64,000 nt of DNA, taken from positions 62,001 to 126,000 of the forward strand of contig JAKSYS010000073.1 in NCBI GenBank assembly GCA_022925895.1, written 5' to 3'. The position numbers and the translations under genes are program-made. The notes beneath the pieces were generated by a model that ran no database searches, was not told the DNA's origin, and saw nothing but the letters and a program-made list of their open reading frames with translations. Origin of the DNA: Fragilaria crotonensis (taxonomy: Eukaryota > Bacillariophyta > Fragilariophyceae > Fragilariales > Fragilariaceae). Each line of letters begins with the position of its first letter. Position 1 is the first letter of the stretch. Of this stretch, positions 20,990 to 29,970 are shown piece by piece.

Positions 20990-21252
20990 GCTGACACTTG
21001 CTGACGAAAAGACAGATCTGCTGACATCCGCTGACAAAGAACGAATTTGCTGACGTCTGCTGACGAAAATCGAATCTGCTGACATTTTCTGACATATGAT
21101 GACGAAAACGAGTTTTTTCCAGTACAAAAGCTACGGTGATGCTGACATCTTCTGACGTTTGCTGACGAGAATCAAGTTTGCTGACATTCGCTGACGAAAA
21201 GCAAATCTGCTGACATTTGCTGACGAAAAAGAAATCTGCTGACATTTGCTGA
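20990..21252. repeat. Short satellite of ~28-bp units rich in CTGAC/TGACG
   Basis: Diverged tandem units of the form CTGCTGACATTTGCTGACGA plus AAAGAAAT occur roughly eight times, interrupted once near 21100-21140. The sequence contains eight TGACG words on the plus strand. The minus-strand ORF across it (20694-21281) is only a read-through of the repeat (QQ-I-C-F-V-S-K-C cycles). Confidence 0.8.
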
Positions 21253-22399
21253 ACCTTGCCAGCTCGAATGATACGACACACATCCTAACAAGCTCTCATC
21301 ACGCCGGCCGGTCATTGGCTGGCGCGCACATCCTTAAGGTACATCTTGTTAATCGCGAAACGTGCTTGGGCCGGACCTTCCAGAGTACAGTATGTGCTGC
21401 ATGCTGTAGCGATATTCTACATGCATCCAACTTAAGGTAGGGTACATGTTGTTCAGTAGGAGTACGGTACCAGATATGACGGGAACACGTCAGACACAAG
21501 AGTCAATCACTCGGTCAAGATTCTTGACTCTTGCCGTGTACCGGTAGATGAAATACAGTAGGCCAGTACATACTTCGACACGCTCCTACTATGTACGGTA
21601 CGATAGTAGGCACCAATTTGGCGTATGCATATGATGGCATCAACAGCCCGCGAATGTACAGTAGGCCGGTAAAAGAAAACACGTCAGATATTTATTATAT
21701 ACTAGTGGGTTCCTCACAACTGATCGGAGTTGTATGATACATACCACAGGATGCAGGATAGAGGACGCGCAGTACAGTACCCCAAACCCCAAACTTGTCA
21801 ATACTCCGTAGGAACGTAGGAACACACCATTTACAGTAGCATACATTTTTTGTTCTACAGTATGCAGTACCTGGTACCCTGGTACCAACCAGGGATTGGA
21901 AGTAAATAACCACCGGTACCGGTAACCAAATACCGACGGTATAATACTGTACCACTACTGTGATTTTTAAAATGCCCAATAACTGGTTACCTGCGAGTTG
22001 CAATATACCAACCAGTAACCAGGACCCATGGTTATTTTCTACTGAGTTTAGTCGGTAGTATTTTGAATTCCGGTGTTCGGGAATACCAGCCTGAATTTCT
22101 ATAAATGTTCTGTCCTGCATCAGTGTGTATACGGTTCATTTCTGTACTGTAGTACTGCAGTTTACTGTTTCTGTAGTGTTTTTACTACCATTATACCTAC
22201 CGGACGAAACCAATGGAACCGAGTAAGTACTGCGCTTCCAAAAATGAAGAGAAGTTATATTTATACCGGACTGAAGTATTTTTCAATACCAAAATACCTC
22301 CCAGTGCAACAGCACATCACCATTCTACCTACCGGAGGACTGTAATACCAGATTCAACGTGGGACAGTATTATTTTTCCAATCCCTGGTACCAACTACA

Positions 22400-22770
22400 A
22401 ACGGCGGAAGCTACTACATGACGAAAAGTACAGTACCCCCAATGTTGTGGTCATCCGCCCCAGTATTGCAGTTCATCGCACGGTATGTTTTACAGTAGCA
22501 TCTGTGAAGCAACCTGTTAACAAGACGAATTCATATGACTATTCCATCCAGTAACTTTGAATACGTACAGTACATTACTACAGTAAGGTAAGACACTGTC
22601 GTTTCAACATAAAATACTGTTGATTTATGTACTGTAGACCTGTAGTACATGTACTCCACGTAACAGTGCAACAGTACCCCAGAGTGGTCATACTCCGTAA
22701 CAGACACACACACACACACACGCACACACGCACCAAGCAAATTTAAAAAGGAGTAGGATACCTAAAATAA
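22400..22770 (-). repeat. Dispersed repeat, copy C (inverted, diverged)
   Basis: On the minus strand this reads a GTGTGCGTGTG microsatellite, then TCTGTTACGGAGTATGACC and ACTCTGGGGTACTG, and later ATTGGGGGTACTGTAC, in the same order as copies A and B. The middle is diverged, so the ends are approximate. Confidence 0.65.
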
Positions 22771-23027
22771 CTCAGATATTGTCGTACTGTATTTTCAAAA
22801 GTAATCGTATATATTTATTTTTTAATCCACGTACTGACGTAGCATTTGCGGTAGAAAACTACATGGTACAAATTTTTCAGTAGAATTCTACATGAAAACT
22901 TTTTTACACTGTGTCCAGAAATGTATATTGTATAACGTGGTACGAATCGTTGTGTAGAACGGACAACAATTTTATGTACAAGTACTCCGTTAATGCCATA
23001 TCCAGTATTTTCGATCTGTATAGAAAT

Positions 23028-23168
23028 ACTGGAAAATGTTTTTTGAATTCCAGATTCCGTGGTACAAATTTTGCAGTAGAAACTACATGTCCAATGTCCA
23101 GAGTACTGGAAAATGTATTTTGAATTCCAGATTCCAATGCATATATCGTGGTACAAATTTTGCAATCG
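23028..23168 (+). repeat. Direct repeat, period about 77 bp
   Basis: ACTGGAAAATGTTTTTTGAA, with TTCCAGATTCC and GTGGTACAAATTTTGCA after it, begins at 23028 and recurs with few changes at 23105. A weaker relative of the GGTACAAATTTT-CAGTAGAA part is at about 22864. Confidence 0.75.
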
Positions 23169-23340
23169 TACTCCGTACTCTGTATAGATCTTGCCAGACC
23201 TCCTCTACCGTCGTGCAGCAACCACGGCCAATCAGTGGTGCGAGGTGCGAGGTGCGACGTGCGCCGTGCGACATGCCGAATGCACCACTCGGGTTTTTTA
23301 CCAACTGTCCACAACGCATCTTCTAGAGTAGTCCATCAGA

Positions 23341-23919
23341 ATGAAGTCTTCTGTCTTGCTTGTTCTCCTTGCGTATACTCTTTGCCTCTGCCTGTCATCG
23401 GCATCTGTCTTCTTGCCTCATGACTTGAACAGCAGAGCCAAAAAGTCTTGCGTTGGATCCAGCCAGATGGCTTTCGGTAGGAGACGTCCTCGACGCAACA
23501 ACAACAATCTCATCACCAGTCACAGGAGCAGATCGTCGTCGACTGCGATGGCCATTCCTGGCTACGGAATTGCTGAGCAGGTCTTTGTTGGTGGCTTTGG
23601 AAATTTTCTCAGCATTTTCAACCTCGTCATTACGGCTCGCATTTTGCTATCCTGGGTGCCGCAAGCGCAGTCCATTGGAGCGCTCCAACCCCTTTATCAA
23701 ATTACGGATCCCTATTTGAACCTATTCCGAGGAATCATCCCCAGCATCGGAGGTCTTGATCTCAGTCCTCTGGCCGCGTTTTTCCTTCTCAACGTCCTGA
23801 TGAACGCTACTGCTGCAGTTGGATCTGAGCTGACACCAGAAATGAAGAAAAAATTGAAGAACTCCAAGAAATTCGGAGTAGTACCCGTCGGCAAGGGAAA
23901 GCTCAATCTGTTTCAGTAA
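23341..23919 (+). CDS. YggT/YlmG family membrane protein, probably plastid-targeted
   Basis: 192 residues, one exon. The N terminus MKSSVLLVLLAYTLCLCLSS is a clear signal peptide. It is followed by a Ser/Arg/Asn-rich segment (residues about 30-65), the layout of a diatom bipartite plastid presequence; a classical ASAFAP motif is not exact (SASVFLP). The domain at about 80-160 reads ITARILLSWVPQ, LYQITDPYLNLFRGIIP and LSPLAAFFLLNVL, which is the YggT signature with two membrane segments. Relatives in plastids (YLMG1/CCB3) act in nucleoid or cytochrome b6 maturation; that role is inferred. A basic C-terminal tail follows. The gene is tail to tail with the elongase gene, with about 200 bp between them. 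Confidence 0.85.
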   Translation: MKSSVLLVLLAYTLCLCLSSASVFLPHDLNSRAKKSCVGSSQMAFGRRRPRRNNNNLITSHRSRSSSTAMAIPGYGIAEQVFVGGFGNFLSIFNLVITARILLSWVPQAQSIGALQPLYQITDPYLNLFRGIIPSIGGLDLSPLAAFFLLNVLMNATAAVGSELTPEMKKKLKNSKKFGVVPVGKGKLNLFQ

Positions 23920-24127
23920 AGATTTGGTGCTTCTTACATGGCATGAAGAGTGTGATGCTCGATAACCTACGTCAGGGAGGAAGTGAACGTCATAGAAATA
24001 GCTCAACAGATAGAATACTCCTGAGTAGGTTGCTAAAATTCCCTTCATCGTGTTATTGACTTAAGAACAAACCAGAGAGAATTCGTCTATCGTCTACGGC
24101 TACGGATTAGCGCTGGTGCCTTTTCGA

Positions 24128-25049
24128 TTAGGCATTCTTCTTCTTGGGCTTCTTGACGTACGAAGCCACGAAGAATTGAGCGAAGAGGATGAAGAGTGAC
24201 AGGATGTACACCACATAGGCTCCAACGACACGAAGACTAGTCTTTTGGCATCCGTTGGTCAGCAAGTGGGCACCCTGGCTCATCATGGTGACAAATTGAA
24301 TTAATTGCATCATAGTCAAAGACGATTTCCACCAGATTGGAAGAGACTTGCCGGTCTTTGGGTCCTTGGTATGCATGCAAATGAAGTAGTACGTGTACAT
24401 GACAGTGTGAATGAATCCGTTGAGGACGATAGTTACGTAGATATCACCATCGTAATTTACGTGTGAGTTGAGCCAGTAAAAGAGGAAGATGGTGAGGTGG
24501 TGGTAAACGTGAAGGAAGGACAGTTGTCTCCACTTTTTGCCAAGGACAATGAAGATTGTGTCCCAAAAGTCCCAAACCTTGGAGATATAGAAAAGCCAGA
24601 GCAAGTTTGCCATGGGGGGATTGGTTTGGTTGTATGCGTTGCACGGTGTAGCGGTATAGTCATTGCGGTAGGCGATAAAGAATGCCTCGATGGTCATGTA
24701 CGCGCAGAGCATGATTTGCGAAACGTTGTAGACAAACTTAATTGGGTAGGGGTCGATCGCAGGAACTCCAGCCTTCATGATGGCGCTGCCGACAATGACG
24801 AATCCGAGATAAGCAGCTGCAATCGAAAAGGCGGTGGAGAAATCAGTCAGAGGCCAGCCCTGATTGATTGTGGTGTTTATGAAAGGACGAGCGTTTCCAC
24901 TATGTTAGAGAAAATCTTGATGAACCGGCAGTGGCGCTAGAGACAACTTGTTCACTTACATCTGTGTACCCGGTGTACTTGTTGTCAGGGTCGGCCCAGG
25001 CAACGATGCTATCACCGACTCTATTGAGGGTTGCAATGTAGGTATCCAT
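24128..25049 (-). CDS. PUFA elongase (ELO family, delta-6-elongase-like)
   Basis: 273 residues in two exons: 25049-24960 and 24859-24128, with a 100-nt intron (gtaagt...atcag). The ATG sits in GCCACCATGG. It condenses malonyl-CoA with a fatty acyl-CoA in the ER, the first step of chain elongation. Diagnostic blocks are DPYPIKFVYNVSQI, NLLWLFYISKVWDFWDT, then QLSFLHVYHH (the QxxxLHVYHH box of polyunsaturated-type elongases), NGFIHTVMYTYYF and WWKSSLTMMQLIQF. Several hydrophobic helices are evident. The C terminus KKPKKKNA ends in a KKxx dilysine ER-retrieval signal, the kind of signal recognised by COPI, whose beta' subunit is encoded at 9.5-12.7 kb. It closely resembles diatom C18 delta-6 elongases in EPA/DHA synthesis; substrate choice is inferred. 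Confidence 0.92.
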
Positions 25050-25404
25050 GGTGGCGAAATTTGTGGAAAAATAGCCCCCTGTCGACAAGAATTACCCTGA
25101 AGGACTTGTCGATCGGCACCTAAAACGACGGTGTGTGGTCGCTGAGGCACATACGAGTATTTGTACCCAGTCTTTCGGTAGATTGGTCGTCAGCAACGAG
25201 TACAGTGTACAGTGCCGAAGCCAATCGGCAAAAGGGGAAGAAAGTTTGGTTTCGTGCGTTGTCCATTCATGTATGACGTACGCTATCTCCTTTCCGAGCC
25301 GTTATCGTACGTGTTGAAGTGTTGAAGTGCGAGTTCCAGTGCTATGCATACTGGTAGTCCATGCGTTTGCATGTCATACTGTACATTGTACACTGTATGA
25401 CATA

Positions 25405-26601
25405 CACATATCCTACTATATTATAAATTAATTGTGTGCGTGCGTGTGTCAGTCCGTCCGTCTGTTACGGAGTATGACCACTCTGGGGTACTGGATCAAA
25501 TGAATACTGTCTGAATTTTTTGTACTATCAGTAACTACGGAGCGTCGCCAGGGTTGAGTACTGAAAGTAAACAGTAACAGTAAAAGTAGTGGTACGGAGT
25601 ACGACCAGGTTGGGGGTACTGTACGTCCAGTTTCCTGTAGTAGACCACTCCGATCAAATGTGAGGTACAAGCATAAACATAGTACCTGGACTAGTAAAAT
25701 TATTCGTTGTGTCGGGACACTTCATGCACAACTTCTAACGGCACCAAATTGTAGATCTCATAAAAGGCTTTCTTTTCAGCTACTCAAAGCCGCGATACAA
25801 TATGTATTGATGGAGTTATGAGTGGTCTAATTTTATTTTTTGAGATTTTTTTAAACATAGTACCTGGACTTTCAGTCACTAGTGTGGCAAATTGAGTCCC
25901 TTTTGACAATGTCAAGTTGGAACAAGTTTTTTTTCACGTTACAAATATATCACAAGGGCCTATTCTACAATTCTGCCATCTTGAAATTTATGTATTCAGC
26001 AATAAATACACTCGGATTGGCATTGAGATGGACAGCAGTAAAATTTCGAAGTTCGTAATGAAACTCTTGCTTTGTATGCGATTAAATTAGTAGCATGCAA
26101 TTTTTTGTATGAAACATATGGAAAGTGCCGTAGGATTAAAAAATTGCGACGTCGACGCACTTCAATGTTCAAAATTGACTTTGACCATGTTGATTTTGCA
26201 GTGGCCGTCAGAAATGCAAAAGTAAGTTATGTGACTGCAAATTTGACCGGACATTAGAATACCGGCATACTAACAAGTAATAACAGTGTCAAAGAAGCAC
26301 TACTGTCGTTCTTTGCATCTGTTGACATGATACAAAAATGTGCAATTAAATTACGAAGCAAAACTTTACATTCGCCAAAAAAATCCAAAATTTTAACTCG
26401 CCGCATCTTTTGAACTGTCCCACCTCACCACAAACAAGCTACAGTAACCCCATATGTTTGAGGGCATAGGACAATTCTCTAGTTACTCAAATGCACAATC
26501 TTCGTGCATGGATGTGATGAAATGAGTGGTTTTAAAATCCGTCCAGCTACTCTCGTAATTTTGGTCGTCCAGATACTATGTTTATGCTTGTACCCACTAG
26601 T
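25405..26601 (+). repeat. Dispersed repeat, copy B, interrupted by an insertion
   Basis: Matches copy A (7456-7692) from CACATATCCTACTATATT to TGTGAGGTA at 25667, and resumes at TACCCACTAGT (26591). The interruption is exactly the TA-flanked element 25668-26590. Copy B has about 30 extra bases around 25525-25580 compared with copy A. Confidence 0.85.
25668..26590. mobile_element. 923-bp TIR element with TA target duplication (Tc1/mariner-like, non-autonomous)
   Basis: The left end CAAGCATAAACATAGTACCT and the reverse complement of the right end CAAGCATAAACATAGTATCT continue to match over about 34 bp with four differences. The element is flanked by TA on both sides. Copy A of the host repeat preserves the empty site GAGGTACCC. 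An internal partial copy of the terminal sequence (AAACATAGTACCTGGAC) lies at 25853-25869. The only internal ORF of note (26072-26257) has no transposase features, so this is a MITE-like or internally deleted element. Confidence 0.88.
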
Positions 26602-28238
26602 TTCATATACTATCAGATGTAGTAGACCTATGATACGAGTACAGTACTCCCCATAATACTTCGGGTTGCCGCCAATGATCAGATCCGCTCACGTTTCGCT
26701 TGTGTTAGAAATGGTCTGACTAGAGACGACTACTACTGTAAAAACTAGATAAATGCCATGGCACATTGATAGCATACGCAATGGAACGGTCGATAGCTGC
26801 AAAAGAATCAATATTCAATCACCAACTACTGGTGGTTGCAAGGGAGCAAAAGGCACATGGCAACCTGGAAGCTAAAAAAATGACGGAAAATCTTTCCATT
26901 CATGCACGTCGACGACTGCAGTTACTTTTGTTTCTGAGTCAATGCCTGTGGAGCCTCAGTGACAGAAATCCTCTCAGAATCTGTGGGAGGCTGGACTCTA
27001 CAAACATGACTGTCGCTGTGCAACCTGCATCAAGTAGTGCGCGTTGTCGTTTTATATGGTGTAAAGGGTAAAGTACTGGTACTGCAAGTATGTACGGTAT
27101 GCTTAGCATAATACTACTAGTATATGACAGTATTAAAAGTGCCGATTCTGGCATGTGTTGGAAGTTGGAATGTTTGTTAACACGGTGCAACTGTACTGCT
27201 TGTCTACGTCGCACACGCGATATCAGTCGTCGACAGGTACATTGTGTGTCACATGCAACAAGGGTGTCACCTTGCGAACGCTGCGTGTGTAGTGTGGATT
27301 CGAATCCGGGTTACTTAAGCCACGTCGTTGTCGTCAGCAGGTTGCCGAAGATTTGGGTACAAATACTTGTACACTTCTACTCTACCTAGAGTATCATATG
27401 ACATAGCAGGAGTAGTCCTGTACTAGTCTACTCAGAGTACAAGTACTTGTATATGCTTGTATTTAGTGCACTACATGTACTACACAGAAATTGACCGCGG
27501 CATCAACTTTGTCCAAGTACATCATGTAGTATAATGAAGTAAACCCGAACGAAGAGCGACTCCGATTCCGACATCAGATGCAGTGGCAGAGGAAGCGATT
27601 TTCCTGTGTCAATCCACTGGCAGAGGAGCATCACGCATCACACACGATAACGGCTACAAGTGGGAGGTATGCAAATGCGTACATCGTCGTATGGCTTTTT
27701 GGAAATCACAGTTTGCGTTGCAAAATAAAGAAATTCCTGTAGTCAGCATCACACCTCCCCTCCATCGATCATAGACACTCCGCTGTCCACTGCATCCGAT
27801 TCGATCAATTGTATCAACAACGATCTTCAAGGAAGGCTGAAAGGATAGTTTAGTTTCGTTGGCTTGATACATCGCAGCTGGCATAGGCTTGATCCAGCGA
27901 TCGAATCCTCGTATACTGGATTGAGCACGACCTATACCCACGCCACGCGCCCGTCGTTCTTTCCTTGGTCTACCGGTCGACCTCTTCGCCCATACAGTGA
28001 TATCGAGTATTTGCTCGTCTCACCGCTGGTTTCCACGAGCCTACGAATCGAAGGAGGAGTCAAGCACCCATAAACTGTTGTTCTCGCTTGCACAGGTGCC
28101 GTTACCAACGGCTTTGGTGCAGTCACGGATCAGATTCACGATACTCGGACGCATCTTGCCAAACGTGACTCGTTATCGAGCAAGGAAAGATTCGCGCACA
28201 TCGAAGCCTCGCCCTTAGTACGTTGTTCTATTCTTACG

Positions 28239-29666
28239 ATGACAAGCTTCAATCACACACGCCGTGATTGTCATCTGACTTCCAGAGGATCGTTGCCCCT
28301 GAAGAAGAGAAAACTCTACCATGATGCAGGCACACCTCACGTGCAACAGCCGCCAATGGTCGAAATCTCAACCACACCAAGAGTACTCCCTGCACAAAAC
28401 GAAGCCTTGGCTCTGTTAGCTGCTGCCTCTGGAATTCTAGCTCGTTTGCCACCTACAAAGTCGACACTCGCTGAAGATGCGAACACCCAAGACCGAAGTA
28501 CTAGTACTCCTCCGCCCTTTACTGTGTTGCGCTCGTGGACAGGCTCTTCAGGCACTATTCACGAATCTAGCGGCATTGGACCGTCGCCTGTGACTCCTAT
28601 TGGCACCGATGCTCATGATACTAGTCATCCAAGTACCGCAGGATCTCAGCGACCATCGAGGATACATCACCCTCCACTCTCTGCCCCACTGTCAAACGGT
28701 TGCCACGGAAGGACGTCGCGTAATAACTCCTTCTGCAGGCGAACTCCATGCTACAAGGGAAGCACTTACTGCAAATTGCACTATCAACAGTACATTGTTG
28801 CTGGAACCAGATTACCTCTTGAGTCCACCGCGGATTCGGAACCCAACTCCATTACTAGCACCCCCACAGCACATCAAGACAAGCGCTTTACTGGATGCGA
28901 TGACGAAGTGCGATGCGTCGCGACCACAACCAGGGGTCGTCCGTGCGCGTACGTTTGTGTCGCCGGTACGAAGTATTGCCGTTTGCATGCGGCCTACGAC
29001 ACCCACCCACCTCCCCGTCGTGGAGGCAGCAGCAGTTCTGCCACGACTCCAAAACCAGAACCCAAGCTTGATATCGTGCCTCGCATGCAAGGCTGTCCTA
29101 CCCTACCAGATCTTGGAACCGGCAGACGATTGTCGACCCCGTCTCTGCAGCCGGCACTGGTACCGTATAACAGTGGAAACTCGAGACGCTCGCCTTCTTC
29201 TGTTTCATCGGATGATTCGTTTGCAGCTTCGAGCCACAGTTTTGTCAGTAGCCCCGACGCTTCGAGCCAAGTCCTGCTCAGCTCCATTTCATCGGATCAA
29301 TGGCTTGATCGGAAGGTGAAGTTTGCCACTGGTCCCTTCGTTAATAGGACTGGAATCGTTGAGAAGTGGGGTAACGGATGGGTCACCGTTAGGGTTCATG
29401 GCGGGTTAACGCACAATCGAAGGTCCATTGAACTCTACCTGGTTCCTCCAAGTTCCACCACGTCTGACAATGAAGCCGACAGCAAGTTCATTGCCATTCC
29501 ACCCGCTGTGTCCAGCGAGGCAGAGGACAAAGTGGCTGATAATGCCCGTCCGGAAATTGTTCCCGCACACCAATTTCGACTCTTTCAAGATGGGCAGCCT
29601 CGTTCACACTCCATCTCCGTTGACAGAAATTATTCAGACAACGGTGGTCGCGATATGCGTTCCTAG
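28239..29666 (+). CDS. Protein with two Cys/His zinc-binding-like motifs and a KOW-like segment
   Basis: 475 residues, one exon, not identified. A Ser/Thr/Pro-rich, probably disordered N-terminal region (1-145) carries the basic cluster LKKRKL. Two similar Cys-rich motifs follow: one around 153-183 (GCHGRTSRNNSFCRR...YCKLH) and one around 222-253 (RCVATTTRGRPCAYVCV...YCRLH). Each has the C-x-C-x-YCxLH pattern seen in zf-C3Hc3H or DUF5763-type zinc modules. After another Ser-rich linker, residues about 350-390 read VKFATGPFVNRTGIVEKWGN and then GWVTVRV, which resembles a KOW/SH3-like strand pattern. A nuclear, nucleic-acid-associated protein is a guess from composition. It faces the TPS/TPP gene tail to tail, about 300 bp apart. 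Confidence 0.7.
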   Translation: MTSFNHTRRDCHLTSRGSLPLKKRKLYHDAGTPHVQQPPMVEISTTPRVLPAQNEALALLAAASGILARLPPTKSTLAEDANTQDRSTSTPPPFTVLRSWTGSSGTIHESSGIGPSPVTPIGTDAHDTSHPSTAGSQRPSRIHHPPLSAPLSNGCHGRTSRNNSFCRRTPCYKGSTYCKLHYQQYIVAGTRLPLESTADSEPNSITSTPTAHQDKRFTGCDDEVRCVATTTRGRPCAYVCVAGTKYCRLHAAYDTHPPPRRGGSSSSATTPKPEPKLDIVPRMQGCPTLPDLGTGRRLSTPSLQPALVPYNSGNSRRSPSSVSSDDSFAASSHSFVSSPDASSQVLLSSISSDQWLDRKVKFATGPFVNRTGIVEKWGNGWVTVRVHGGLTHNRRSIELYLVPPSSTTSDNEADSKFIAIPPAVSSEAEDKVADNARPEIVPAHQFRLFQDGQPRSHSISVDRNYSDNGGRDMRS

Positions 29667-29970
29667 ACGAAAGGAGGCGCTCGCTTTGAGTCACACAAAT
29701 CCTACACTCAGCACGTTTTTCTAACGAGCTCGGTGCTCGCGACCTGCCTCTCGGCTGATACACCTGAAGAATCGACTACATTCTGTCGTCCTCAAGGTCC
29801 ATCCCATTTGCACCTGCATGAATACAGTTCGATAGACAAGAACCCATCCACCTTGACTCGATCACTACGTGGTTTTACATTGATAGACAACGACCATGCA
29901 CATTTGGTCGAATAGAATTCGATACATTTTAGATTTCAATATTGACAAGCAGGTTTCCTACTCTAAGCAT

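Larger units (their letters stand above)
21253..23340. other. Intergenic, repeats only
   Basis: About 2 kb with no supported gene. It contains GTAC/GGTACC-rich sequence (21440-22200), an inverted partial copy of the dispersed repeat (about 22400-22770) and direct repeats near 23028-23168. The last 150 bp are the 5' flank of the YggT gene, including a GTGCGAGGTGCGACGTGCG reiteration at about 23240-23270. Confidence 0.55.
25050..28238. other. Intergenic, nested repeats
   Basis: Holds dispersed repeat copy B (25405-25667 and 26591-26601) split by a 923-bp TA-flanked element (25668-26590), both listed separately. From 26.6 to 28.2 kb there is GTAC-rich unique sequence and short ORFs (for example 26766-27071 and 27583-27774) with no recognisable domain. 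Confidence 0.6.

Noticed and set aside
20990..21252. Satellite considered as a CRISPR-like array
   Set aside because: Units are adjacent and diverged with no unique spacers, and the genome is eukaryotic.
20694..21281. 195-residue minus-strand ORF
   Set aside because: Its protein is a cyclic read-through of the 28-bp satellite; no domain, and the repeat explains the openness.
26072..26257. 61-residue ORF inside the TA-flanked element
   Set aside because: Too short and without DDE-type motifs to be a transposase remnant that I can support.
27292..27307. GGATTCGAATCC resembling a tRNA B box
   Set aside because: It is simply a 12-bp palindrome; no T-stem, acceptor stem or A box can be built around it.
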